DNA of 38,481 nucleotides, taken from positions 1 through 38,481 of the forward strand of contig MU835516.1 in assembly GCA_029204225.1 (NCBI GenBank), read 5' to 3'. The notes under the pieces were generated by a model. That model saw only the letters and a program-made list of their open reading frames with translations. It was not told where the DNA came from and did not search any database. The DNA is from Diphasiastrum complanatum (Eukaryota; Streptophyta; Lycopodiopsida; Lycopodiales; Lycopodiaceae). The position numbers and the translations under genes are program-made. Positions 1 through 9,374 of this stretch are shown piece after piece. The first letter of the stretch is position 1, and each line of letters opens with the position of its first letter.

Positions 1-240
1 GTACCTTGTACATCAAAGGGAAGGTGTAGGGCACTGTAGTAAAGACGAATTTCTTGACGCAGGTCAAAGTTGAGGCTTCCAAAATCTCCATCCCTTTGCT
101 TCTATTATTGAACGAGCAATGGCAATACCTTTTCCCAGAAGCAAAAAAGAGTAGAGTTGGATATTGATGGAAACACATCACAGCCTCAAATCCATGGCCG
201 TTAGCAAAAATGGTCCCAATTCTACTTGATCGCCTGTCAC
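1..240 (-). pseudogene. FAD/NAD(P)-binding oxidoreductase fragment, frameshifted
   Basis: Read on the minus strand from about 240 down to 1, pieces in successive frames give GDQVELGPFL, then GHGFEAVMCFHQYPTLLFFA, then ASGKGIAIARSIIEA, then RQEIRLYYSA. This order matches the NAD-binding half of plant ferredoxin-reductase-like FAD/NAD(P) oxidoreductases: a GDxVELxP turn, a KYPTLLxFATGxGIxPIRSLIE nucleotide-binding loop, and DVRLYYGxR. Family knowledge is from memory. At least three frame changes separate the blocks, so this is most simply a decayed gene or retrocopy, although an exon with sequencing indels is possible. It is cut by the window edge. No start, stop or splice site is clear. Confidence 0.5.
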
Positions 241-299
241 AAATACATGAACTCGATAGATATTCACAGAGCTGAAGAAAAAGAGAAACTTGCATTCTA

Positions 300-1429
300 G
301 CCATTTGACATTTTTTTTCAGGATGATAAGCTGCTCGGTGCTGTTCAATATGCAGAAAAGACAACACAGGCTATGTTGACATGAAAGAAGACAAAATGAC
401 TCAGTTCAATAGTTGATCGCAATTTGAAATAAACTAAACAGATATCTACAAGAAGTATTCCACACACAGAAGGAAACCAAGCTAACCACGATGACAATGA
501 AAAGGTTCTTAACAAGAAGAATAAAACATTGCTTGCGTGCACAGTTACAATATAATGTACATACACAAATTGCAGCCATATACTTGTGTATTCATGGAAA
601 AGCACATGCATGCACTGATGAGCATATCAACTATAGCTTAAGAATATTTATACGACTTGCACTAAACAATTTCAAAAAGGACCATGGTATGTGTGACCAC
701 GTTTGTGTATATAGAAAAGCACAAAAGAATACTTGAAACAGCAGCATTTGTGCACCAGTTTCACGACCATTTGCAATTGACAATCATTCTGTGTAATAGT
801 TGCTTTCTTCCCAAATTGTTGCCTAATTTTCTGAATGCGTGTTTTCAAAGGACAGTTTCTTCACCCCTAGAGATTTTGAGCTGAGTAAACTTGCTTCCCT
901 TCCCCACCAATGGCTGATTTTAGAAGAGAACAGAGTTTTAGTGGGCAGTTTCTCTCTACTGCAATGTTTTTCAATTAGAGAATATCTTCTGAAGAGCAAT
1001 GTGCATTGGGCATCAAAGTTAACTTATTGTGCCTACTATGTTTTTGGAGCAATGCTCAAACCATTGAAGTTGTTTTATGTGACTTGATACTTCAATCATT
1101 TTACATCAACCTTCGCTGTTAGTTGGTACAATTCTTATAATCGATTTCAAGGGCCATTCTTAGTTCAACTTTTTCCTCTCAGCAGCCAAACAAACACTGA
1201 AACCGTAGACAATGATGTGTTTGTCTACCAGGATTAATGAGCATCCTGTAACTCTGACCCACAAATCATCCAGTCTTGCAATTGGGAGCGTACGAAATGT
1301 CTCCAAACAGTAAAGAAAATAAGCCAAGTATAACTCCGAAATCAAAGTACATCTAGTACAAGAGCATAAGGCCGTAAATGCAAACATAAGGATAATACTT
1401 ATGGTATAACATAAAGTCGTCAGATCCTG
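300..1429. other. AT-rich stretch with no recognised gene
   Basis: Only short open frames occur here, with no protein family I recognise on either strand. A polypyrimidine-CAG ends at 322 and is followed by a 21-codon frame closing with TGA near 388. It could be a terminal exon, but it is too short to support. No LTR ends, primer site or long tandem repeat was seen. Confidence 0.4.
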
Positions 1430-2005
1430 TTGCTGCTAAAGAAAGATGTAATCGGAATTACAGTTGGAGGGGGTACATGTTGCTTGACGTCGTCGATCAA
1501 GTCGTCGTCTGTGGGATGTGTGGTCCCTCATGGTATGATAAATGACTCTCTGAAACATCTGAGTCAGGGTAGTACGTTGTGTTTGGTCTCTATGTCGCGA
1601 GGCGTCACTGTTGTAACCACTGTCATCTAAGGATGGATCAGCCTGTGATCTCCTATGTGAGAAGAAAAATGTAATTTGGAGCTGCCCTTTAGGGTGACTC
1701 CTCTAAACTAGCTGACATGAGTCTCGTTGTGATAGAAGCATCTCCCTGACCATCAGTGCAACACAACGTGGATCCTCATATGCTATAATAGATTTGAGTG
1801 TGACTGGTGCATCTTGGAAGAGACAGTGATATCTCCCTCTGATCTCATAATAGACAGGGCATCTAAAGAGGAAGACAAAGGATAGGTGACACGCACAAAG
1901 GCAAACCCAGGCAGGTACTAGTCCCCTCTCCAGATGCCAGAGAGATTCTATCTTTGGGCTCACATAACAAGCTCTCCCCATAGTTGGAGTACATCTCTTC
2001 ATCAT
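1430..2005 (-). pseudogene. LINE ORF2 3'-terminal fragment (copy 1)
   Basis: Minus-strand translation contains CPVYYEIRGRYHCLFQDAP and IIAYEDPRCVALMVREM, which align nearly residue for residue with the LINE fragment at 7203-8340 (CLVHYEIRGRYHCLF, AYEDPRCVALMVHEM). After a stop near 1703, another frame continues with an ITFFFSHRR block and an acidic DDSGYNSDASRHRDQ tail that again matches the second copy (ITSFFTRRR, DDEDDSRLHAHRDQ). The region just upstream is disrupted, and reverse transcriptase and endonuclease are absent. This is a 5'-truncated LINE end, as expected from incomplete reverse transcription. No poly-A tail or target duplication could be fixed. Confidence 0.6.
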
Positions 2006-2009
2006 TGTC

Positions 2010-2697
2010 GTTCTCTCTCATGTGTATGACTATTGTCTAACAACAATAGGAATCTTGTCTTGGGTTAACTTCTCCTGCAGGTGTCAGATCATTCTGAGAT
2101 TTTGGCAGGTTGACAACATTAGGGCGCCCTCATCCAGCTCGATTTCACCTGATTTGGAGCTGTGGTTGCGGAGATATCGCAAAAAATCAGCTTTTGGACG
2201 TTTTTCAGGGCTGTTGTAGTTGAAGGCACATAACTTTTTGGGTTTTTGTCCGTTTGACCTGAAATTTGGAACGAAGAATCCTCAGATTAGGGCGACCTAC
2301 TTCAGCTATAGCTCCTGCTCGCTTCAAAATTGGATATCAGGCTATTCGTCGCCGTTTATAGGCTGTTTTTCCACCCTTTTTGGTGAAAAATCGAGTTTTT
2401 TTTCGGTAATAACCAGCTTACATCCGAACAGCCAGGGTTTTTTGGCCAATCTGAAGCTAAATCTTCCAGACTACCTTCAATCAGTTCCTCCTTGCAATGG
2501 ATCATGCATGCAATGTGGGGAGCTAGTTTTGTCAACCACAGAAAGATTGAGGAGTTTTCTTGCTTTTTCTTTGGAAGTACAGACCTGAGACAGAGCTAAG
2601 TACTGTACCTTTCGTTTTTTCCAGTTTCAGTCAATTTTTCTTCTTGTGCTAGTCAGAATCTAAGGTACATCTTTTTCCGTTCCGAAAATGACCACTC
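2010..2697 (+). other. Probable gypsy 5' leader with degenerate repeats
   Basis: A long untranslated stretch precedes the gag ATG at 2698. Two related blocks contain ATTAGGGCGCCCTCATCCAG (about 2119) and ATTAGGGCGACCTACTTCAG (about 2284). The last 40 bases before the ATG (TAAGGTACATCTTTTTCCG) match the bases before the gag start at 3451 and, on the minus strand, before 26586, which ties the stretch to this gypsy family. The LTR expected at its left end was not found, so the element is 5'-truncated here. An open frame at 2220-2588 resembles nothing known to me and is probably chance. Confidence 0.45.
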
Positions 2698-3013
2698 CTC
2701 AGGGACTTTATCCTCGAAGAGAGGCATCGACGAATTGGAAATAGAAGCCTTAGTTTTCAGTAAAGGGAAAGAACCCATGGAAGTGGAAGAACGAAAACAA
2801 TTCGCCATAGTTCTCCCATTGGATTCTCAGCAACCTCCACATGAACCAGAGGAGATCCTTGGTAGTAGAGAGACGCAGACTCGTCATACACTATACCAAG
2901 AATATCTAATCAAGTGGAATGATCAACCTGTTGAGAATGCCACTTGGGAAAAGGGCAGCGTCCTTCGCAAGATTTTTCTAGAATTCGTCTTAGAGGACCA
3001 AGACGGTTCTTAA
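2698..3013 (+). pseudogene. Gypsy gag start fused to chromodomain tail (deletion derivative)
   Basis: ATG at 2698 begins MTTPQ, the gag start shared with the copies at 3451 and 26586 (minus). After a one-base frameshift it continues IDELEIEALVFSKGKEPMEV. At about 2805 it passes directly into the C-terminal pol tail: [15 protein letters not shown], then YLIKWNDQPVENATWEKGSV, which is the YLVKW...ATWE core of a chromodomain. It ends EDQDGS-stop at 3013, 11 bp before the LTR. Capsid, protease, RT, RNase H and integrase are all missing. The fused frame from 2735 is open for 92 codons, so the deletion joined gag and chromodomain in frame. In intact chromoviruses the chromodomain directs integration to heterochromatin; a function here is not expected. 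Confidence 0.7.
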
Positions 3014-3024
3014 GGGGGAGGGAG

Positions 3025-3331
3025 TGTTACGAGCCTGTAACCAGTGCCGAACCCTAGGGAACTCAGGGGGTCAGATACCACAGTTAGGGGCGTGTCCAGT
3101 GTACACGTCCAACAGGGCAAGACAGTGTGAGTAATGTGCCCCAGCACGGTCCATAGCCATGGCGGGCCTAATAAAACGTAGGGACCCTGTCAGCAGGATG
3201 TGCCACGTGGCCAACACTTGGCAGTATGCATGCTACTAGTCCTCACACTGGGCTAGGAGGGGCTTACTCCATATCAGGGAGTAGGTGGATCAGTTAGTGT
3301 TTGCCCTATTGTGGTGTTTAGATCTCTAACA
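3025..3331 (+). repeat. Gypsy LTR (copy A), internally shortened
   Basis: It starts TGTTACGAGC after a GGGGGAGGGAG polypurine tract and ends ATCTCTAACA. It is 307 bp against 357-358 bp for the copies at 5484-5840 and 14112-14469. The shortening comes mainly from loss of a block of about 40 bp between CAGCAGGAT and TGCCACGTGG. This LTR lies between two gypsy bodies and serves as 3' LTR of one and 5' LTR of the next. The bases after it do not match a tRNA primer site; they start a GCATTC...GCAG repeat instead. Confidence 0.85.
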
Positions 3332-3545
3332 GGGGCAGACAAGCATTCCGCAGTAGCAGGAGGGGGAGCGGACAGACATTCTGCAGCAGTGGGAGCAGGG
3401 CAGTAACAGGCAATCTGTAGCAATAAGGTACATCTATTTCCGTTCCAAAAATGACCACTGCTCAGGGACCTGATCAAACCCCCGGAGAGAGGAGGGCACA
3501 CTTTTTCAAGCCCAATCTGCCTAAAAACGTGCAAACACTCAACCA
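3332..3545 (+). pseudogene. Short gypsy leader and truncated gag start
   Basis: A C/G-rich leader with two CATTC(C/T)GCAG blocks (3346-3410) leads to ATG at 3451 (MTTAQGPDQ), the same gag start as at 2698 and 26586 (minus). The gag frame is lost within about 30 codons. Sequence containing GCCCAATCTGCCTA follows, and then the body jumps to RNase H at about 3577. A similar GCCCAATCTGCCTA block occurs in the leader near 36853, so the filler may come from another element's leader. Confidence 0.6.
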
Positions 3546-3576
3546 AGCCTAAAAGTGATGATCTAAACAGTCTTAA

Positions 3577-5472
3577 ATGGTCTCACTCAAGCCAGCACAA
3601 ACTAGGTATAGCGCCTATGAAAAGGAACTCTTCTCCACAGTTCATGCCCTTAAGACTTGGAGGCATTATTTGTATGGTGCCAACTTTGAGTACCTGACAG
3701 ACCATGAAAGTCTCGGATACCTTTGCAATCAGCCTGAGCTCAGAAATCGGAAAGCTCGTTAGGCTGAATTAATACAAGAGTTTGATATGTCTATCAGATA
3801 TAGACAGGGGAAATTCAACACAGTGGCAGATGCACTTAGTAGAATGCCTATGATAAACGAGTTGAGTTATTTGTAGTGAGTTACTCGAGTCCTTGAGAGG
3901 GAAGTGCCAGCATGATGCATTCTTCTCTATTATCTGGAACTCAGTCCAGAGCAGACAGTTACAGACTCCAGAACCAGTTCCCGGGGCTGGTGCCAGTTCA
4001 TCCAAGAATACGGCAGCTTCCGTTGAGGACGATGACTCCGAGCATACGTCAGATGACGTTGAGGACTCTGAGCCTGTATTACCCAAGCAAACCCTAGTGG
4101 TCGAGAGTCAGTTGACTCAAGGATTCAAATGGAAACAATATTCCATTCAAGATGAGTACTTGCTCTATAGAGATAGAGTATATGTCCCCAATTTAGAGGA
4201 TTATAGGCAGCAGGTCCTATATGAGTGTCATGATAATCCTAGTGCGGGCACCCGGGCATTCAAAAGACCTATGAGCTTCTTTGTAGGCAATTTTTCTGGC
4301 CCAGTATGAAAAAGGACGTCCAACAATATGTAACCAGTTGCTAGAAATGTCAGGTAAATAAAGCAGAGCGTTTAAAGGCAGGAGGGTTGTTACAACCCTT
4401 AGATATACCAGCTAGTAAATGGGAGAGTATCTCCATGGATTTTATAGTAGGCCTGCCTAAAACTCAAAAGGGTAATGACACTATATGGGTCACAGTTGAC
4501 CGTCTGACCAAAATGGCTCACTTTATTCCGACCAAAACAACCGTTAGAGCTCCAAAGTTAGCGAGGTTGTTTGTAGATGGGCTGTTTAAATTGTACGGTC
4601 TACCTTCCGGCATAGTCAGCGACCGGGACAATATGTTTAATGGAAATTTTTAGAGGGCAGTATTCCATCATCTCCATACTAAACTTAATATGAGTACCAC
4701 CAATGGACGGTCAAACAGAAAGAGTAAATCAAGTGCTGGAGGATATGCTGCGTGCATATGTCAGCAAAAAGCAGACTGATTGGGAGGAGTATCTCTCGAT
4801 ATTAGAGTTTGCTTATAATAGTACCAAACACTCAACTACGGGATACAGCCCATTTATGCTGATGTATGGTTTTCAGCCACGCTCACCCACAGCTGTAGAG
4901 TTTAAACAAGAAAAAGTTGAAGCAGCTAGAAACTTTTAGAAGACCTATACTAGATGATAGAACATGCTAAGCGTAGCATTAGGCAGTCCCAGGATTGAGG
5001 CAGGCATTATGCAGATCCACACAGACGGGATGTGCAGTTCTCCGCTAGTGAGAAAGTCTACTTGAGAGTCCCAGTTGACTCTAAAACCCTCAAATCAGGA
5101 GTGTGTGCTAAGTTGTCCCCTAGGTATTGTGGTCCTTTTACCATTAGTAGGAGACTAGGCGAGGTCACCTACGAACTAGAACTCCCACACAACAGTAAGG
5201 TTTTTCCAGTCTTTCATGTAAGTCAGTTACGAAAAGCCTTAGAAAATCTGGTAGGGGATAGTGTTCTAGTTCTCCCATTGGATTCTCAGCAATCTCCACA
5301 TGAACCAGAGGAGATTCTTGATAGTAGAGAGACGCAGACTCGTCATACTCTATATCGGAAATATCTAGTCAAGAGGAATGATCAGCCTTTTGAGAATGCC
5401 ACCTGGGAAAGAGGCAGCGTCCTTCCCAAGATATTTCCAGACTTTGTCTTAGAGGACCAAGACGATTCTTAA
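3577..5472 (+). pseudogene. Gypsy pol remnant: RNase H, integrase, chromodomain
   Basis: RNase H starts at about 3577 with YEKELFSTVHALKTWRHYLY and TDHESLGYLC. The integrase HHCC knuckle near 4330 is broken by TAG (342-344 within the 4000s: C-stop-K-C at 4339-4350). The catalytic core has MDFIVGLPKTQKG with the first Asp (about 4435), VSDRD with the second (about 4620), then TERVNQ with the Glu (about 4717). The C-terminal part includes [15 protein letters not shown] and FHVSQL. The chromodomain core [20 protein letters not shown] ends at 5472, 11 bp before the LTR. In-frame stops include TAG at 3760, 4342 and 4651, and there are several frameshifts. RT and most of gag are deleted. An acidic linker (SSKNTAASVEDDDSEHTSDD) lies between RNase H and integrase. 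Confidence 0.85.
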
Positions 5473-5483
5473 GGGGGAGGGAG

Positions 5484-5840
5484 TGTTACGAGCACGTAAC
5501 CAGTGCTGAACCCTAGAGAACACAAGAGGTCAGATACCACAGTCAGGGTCGTGTCCAGCGTATATGACCAACAGGGCAAGACAGTGTGAGTAGTGTGCCC
5601 CGGCACGGTCCATAGCCCTGGCGGGCCTAACACAACTGAGGGACCTTGTCAGCAGGATAGGGCCCCACGCTGGGTCCCGACATGCAGTCGGCCATGTCAG
5701 TGCCACGTGGCCAACACTTGGCAGAGTGCATGCTACCAGTCCTCACACTGGGCTAGGAGGGGCTTGCTCCATATCAGGGAGTAGGCAAGGTTGGGTGGAT
5801 CAGTTAGTGTTTGCCCTACTGTGGTGTTGAGACCTCTAAC
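5484..5840 (+). repeat. Gypsy LTR (copy B)
   Basis: It follows the polypurine run AAGGGGGAGGGAG and begins TGTTACGAGCACG. It contains TGCCACGTGGCCAACACTTG and ends GACCTCTAAC, one base short of the usual ACA terminus. It is 357 bp, close in length and sequence to the minus-strand copy at 14112-14469, and it is the 3' LTR of the plus-strand pol remnant. Confidence 0.9.
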
Positions 5841-6224
5841 TTTAGGTTTATTATTTAGACCATGCAAAGTTAGTTTTAGCTAAGTTGCACCCAATTTTGG
5901 TCTAGTAATAACTCATGGTCCAAGTAAAGTCTAATTATGTTAAGGGTCCCTATCTTGTTTTTGGGGGTGCCCTATAATTAGTAGTGGATAAGCTTAGGGT
6001 TTGGAAGGTTCTAGAACTTAGGGTTTGGAAGGTTCTAGAACTTAGGGTTTGAAGAGTCTAGGCCCTTGGAAGGCCTATTTATATGTACTCGTTATTCATT
6101 TGTAATTCATTCCCTTTCTAGCATTGCTACTACTTTCTCTCTTCTTGAGGGCACCTAACCCTCTCCCTCTTCTTGTATATGGAGATTGAATGTTAGAAGG
6201 ATCATGACACTTTGATTTCCTACA
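5841..6224 (+). repeat. LTR of a second retroelement, 5' end not resolved
   Basis: The right end is defined by CCTACA immediately followed by TGGTATCAAAGCC, an initiator-Met primer site with one mismatch. A TATA-like CCTATTTATATG lies at about 6075. Two and a half copies of a 24-bp unit (AGGGTTTGGAAGGTTCTAGA...) lie at about 5996-6060. I could not find the TG start; it may be lost at the contact with the gypsy LTR ending at 5840. Confidence 0.55.
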
Positions 6225-6237
6225 TGGTATCAAAGCC
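6225..6237 (+). promoter_or_regulatory. Primer-binding site, initiator Met tRNA
   Basis: TGGTATCAAAGCC directly abuts the preceding LTR end. It differs at one base from the standard plant iMet complement TGGTATCAGAGCC. Confidence 0.65.
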
Positions 6238-6671
6238 ATGGATCTTCTATGCTTGATTTAGGGTGCCTTACCAAAAGAGATCGTCTTCACTTAGGGATCA
6301 CAAAAATTCAGCACCTTTGCTGGTTTTTTGGAGTGAAAATCCGTTCAATTTTGACTCTTTTCCGTTTTGCAGGAGGGCGCCACACATCAAAGGAGATAAT
6401 AGGATTTTGGGCGCCCAAAAATCAGTTGGTTGTTTGCTGATTTTTCATGTTGCAGGAAGGCGCCATTAATTATCTTCTTCGGGGCTGCTTTTAGGTCGCC
6501 CACATCCGTGTACGTTTATCCTACTTCTGTTGGTCTGCTGTTGCCCTATTTTTCAGATTTGCTCCTTTGCAGGAGGGCGCCCATCTACAAGCAATTTTTA
6601 TCTTTTGATTTGGCTGAAAAAATCAGCAAGGGAAATTAGCACCCTTGCTGATTTTACAAAGTGAAGATCCG
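6238..6671 (+). repeat. Retroelement 5' leader with repeated GGCGCC motif
   Basis: Three degenerate tandem units share TTTTGCAGGAGGGCGCC (about 6365), GTTGCAGGAAGGCGCC (about 6449) and TTTGCAGGAGGGCGCC (about 6570). A second shared word, AGCACC(T/C)TTGCTG...TGAA(A/G)ATCCGTT, opens (about 6310) and closes (about 6638) the block. No coding potential is evident. The leader stops where a hAT exon begins on the other strand. Confidence 0.5.
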
Positions 6672-7200
6672 TTGTTTTTGGCCTGTGAGATGTACTCAAA
6701 CAATCTCCTGCCATCCAATGCCATGCCTGGCTCCGACATATCAATGGATCTCAAAAACATGGTGCCCATGCAAGAAGAAACCAATATATTCACAAGATGG
6801 CGCCTCCTTGCATTGGTCCAACCATCTGATATTATAGTGCATCCAAACCTAAAACATTCGACAACACTTTCAACTAACTAAGGTGCAAATTTGGAGATTG
6901 AAAGTTCAAAGTTAGAAACTTGAAAGTACTAATTTCTAAAGTAGTAAGTGGCAAGTGCAAAGGTTTTGAAGATGTAAGTACTAAGGTTACAGGTATACCT
7001 CGCCCATGACTTCCTAATGGGCTGTAGGTCAGCATCCACGGACTGCCGCTCAGTATGTAGCTCTCTCGTCCTCAACTGCTCCATGGTCGGGCCCTCCCAC
7101 TCAACACCGATACGAGAGATACTGTTCGCATCATATCCCTCCATGCAGGGGTCTGTGCCACATGAAAAGGGATGTCACACAAGTAATTGCAGTAAGTGCC
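6672..7200 (-). pseudogene. hAT transposase fragment (DUF659 region), two exons
   Basis: Exon A (about 7200 to 6999, minus) reads CDIPFHVAQTPAWRDMMRTV, then after a frameshift EGPTMEQLRTRELHTERQSV and PIRKSWAR. A GTATAC donor follows at 6998. The acceptor TTTTAG ends at 6849, and exon B starts at 6848 with FGCTIISDGWTNARRRHLVN, GTMFLRSIDMSEPG and LFEYISQA. Joining at these sites keeps the reading frame through an Arg codon. The same order (GPSMESL..., GCTIMIDGWSDTRRRHIINI, GTMFLRAID) is present in the hAT gene at 28650. BED finger and C-terminal dimerisation regions are absent. The right end abuts a LINE. Confidence 0.7.
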
Positions 7201-7202
7201 GC

Positions 7203-8340
7203 CTCTTTGATACCATTGTCACCCCCACGGCCCTATATGCGGCAGAGGCATGGTGCACGGGCCTCCCCTCTTCACACTGGGCCAGCCTTTCACGTTAGAG
7301 ACCACCATGCTAGCTCGGTTGATTCGAGCAAAGCCTTCTGTCCCATATGAGATTCTTTTGGCCGAGTTTGCAATTCCACCTATACAAATCGAGGCAGCTC
7401 TTCAGCGCATTACCTATATTCAGAGGATACAAGCACTGCCAGAGATAGACAGACGATACATACGGATTGCACTTTCATCCTCACAGGGCCTTCATGATCA
7501 AGGCTATAGACTATCATGGTTCTCTCAGGCATCTCACCTCCTAATTTAGTCATTTGGTATCTCCATCACTGTGCTTCCCTCGGGTACCCATCAATATATC
7601 AGACGATTTCTCTATCGAGCATACCTAGAGCGGACTTGGAGCAGCAAGTTAGGAGTTAAGCCAGATTTCTACCGGACCTACTTTTTGGAGCTAGATGTAT
7701 CAGGGACCCCAGTAATGCCACGCTACTTGGATTCAGGGCTATCACATTGCCTCAGATTCACATTGGGACAGCTCAGGGTGTCTTCTCACCAGCTAGCTAT
7801 TGAGACAGGGAGGTTCCATGGTATTCCCAGAGTGGAGCGGATTTGCCAGTTGTGCTCCCTCGGTGAGGTAGAGTCTAAGAAGCATTTTATCTTCAGATGC
7901 CTGGTACATTATGAGATCAGAGGGAGGTATCACTGCTTGTTTCGAGACATACCTACCACTCTACGTTCTCTCATAGCCTATGAGGACCCACGGTGTGTCG
8001 CGCTGATGGTACATGAGATGTTCATATTGTGGAGAGATCTACACGGGACATCCCAGCACATTACATCTCAGTCATTGATCACTTCATTCTTTACTAGACG
8101 GAGATCACGTGTCTCAGTACCCGAGGATGATGACTACTACGACGACGAGGATGACAGTCGCTTACATGCCCACAGAGATCAAAGACGATGTACTACCCAT
8201 ACTGCCAGGACAGCCATACCTCATATACAGAGACATACTACACACGCTCATGCTCATAGACGACACCAGCGGGCTCCAGCGCTTTCTCATATTGCGGCTC
8301 GCATTACATCTTTCTACAGCACCAGCACATACTTGACATC
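7203..8340 (+). pseudogene. LINE ORF2 3' part: RT tail and Cys/His C-terminal motif (copy 2)
   Basis: It starts with LFDTIVTPTALYAAEAW, the conserved block after the LINE RT catalytic domain, and continues with LIRAKPSVPYEILLAEFAIP and a helical stretch to about 7549. After a stop and frame change it resumes at 7571. The C-terminal region reads FTLGQLRVSSHQLAIETGRF, IPRVERICQLC, ExxSKKHFIFRC: a CxxC...H...C zinc-binding motif typical of non-LTR element tails. An acidic tract (EDDDYYDDEDDS) follows. Endonuclease and the RT core are missing. The downstream DNA ends in CT and CA microsatellite (8531-8593) rather than poly-A. It is closely related to the fragment at 1430-2005. Confidence 0.7.
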
Positions 8341-8530
8341 TTGATTGCTGATGATTACGTGTTTATTTAGTTGATACTAGCTGTTTTTTTTATTTCAGTT
8401 TTGGAGACATTCTATGCACTCCCATGGTTACTACACACTTGACATGTACCTCAATAGTCTTATATGCCTTTTGGCATGGAAAAGACATTAATAAAGCTTT
8501 CTTTCTTCTTTCTTTCTCCCGAGTCCCTAT

Positions 8531-8593
8531 CCTCTCTCTCTCTCTCAATCTCACACACACACACATGTCACACACACACACCACACACACAAA
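8531..8593. repeat. CT then CA microsatellite
   Basis: A run of CT (8531-8546) is followed by interrupted CA runs to 8593. It separates the LINE tail from the copia fragment, whose coding similarity starts just to its right. Confidence 0.85.
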
Positions 8594-8599
8594 CAACTG

Positions 8600-9374
8600 T
8601 CTTGATCTGCTTCACCTTGTTGCATGTACATCTCTTAGCCCAATTCGCGTATTCAGTGAATTTATCAAGTGCTTCAGATTTATTCTGAACAAAATACACT
8701 TTGGCAAATTTGCAATAATCATCAATGAAGGTTATATAATATTTTGAACCTCCTACTGAGATCACATTCAAAGGCCCACAAATATCAGAATGCACTAACT
8801 CTAGAATCTTGGTCGTTCTGTAGGAGTCTTTGATGAATGGAGTGTGTGACATCTTACCCTTTAAATATGCATCACAAGTGGTCGAACTAGTGTTTGAGAT
8901 GCTGACCCCTGTTATTGCTCCATGATGGCTTGCTTGGTAAAGTGCCATTGAGTTCATGTGGCAGAGTCTCCTGTGCCACAGAGTGTCTGGCAAGTCATCA
9001 TGAGTTTGATGCACCTTATTTGTAGGTAGGCGTACCTTCAGATGATATAGATGACCTTTCCTTCTGCCTTGAGCAATCAGAGTACTAGTACTGGCATCAA
9101 CCACATTGTATGCTTTGTTAGAAAATGTCACACGCATTCCTGCATTTGCTATTCTTGTTATAGAAAGCAAGTCTTGCTGCAGTGTAGATACAAATAGAAC
9201 GTCTTCGAGTCGCCTATCTCTGCCATTGATATTGAGCCACGGTGAACCAATACCGTTTACTTGATGTTTTTCAGATCCATCTCCAAGAACTATGAATCTT
9301 GAAAGATCTGCACTTCTGAAATCAGACATGATTCGTCTTGATGTTGAGCCTGACCTCTCCCCTGACCCGTCCAC
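8600..9374 (-). pseudogene. Ty1/copia fragment: pre-integrase and integrase N-terminus
   Basis: Minus-strand reading from about 9374 gives a post-protease block (LEDVLFVSTLQQDLLSITRI), a GAG-pre-integrase/HHCC region (LWHRRLCHMN...TTCDAYLKGK) and the start of the integrase core (LELVHSDICGPL, YYITFIDDYCKFAKVYF). In the zinc motif the second Cys is replaced by Tyr (CDAY for CxxC). The frame is open for more than 250 codons but lacks the protease DSG, the rest of integrase, RT and RNase H. Its left edge falls at a CA microsatellite; its right edge abuts an oppositely oriented gypsy fragment at about 9375. Confidence 0.8.

Noticed and set aside
323-388. Possible terminal exon on the plus strand
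   Set aside because: Polypyrimidine-CAG plus 21 codons is too little evidence, and no upstream exon was seen.
6645-6881. 78-codon plus-strand frame
   Set aside because: Antisense of a hAT exon with a clear GCTIISDGW motif.
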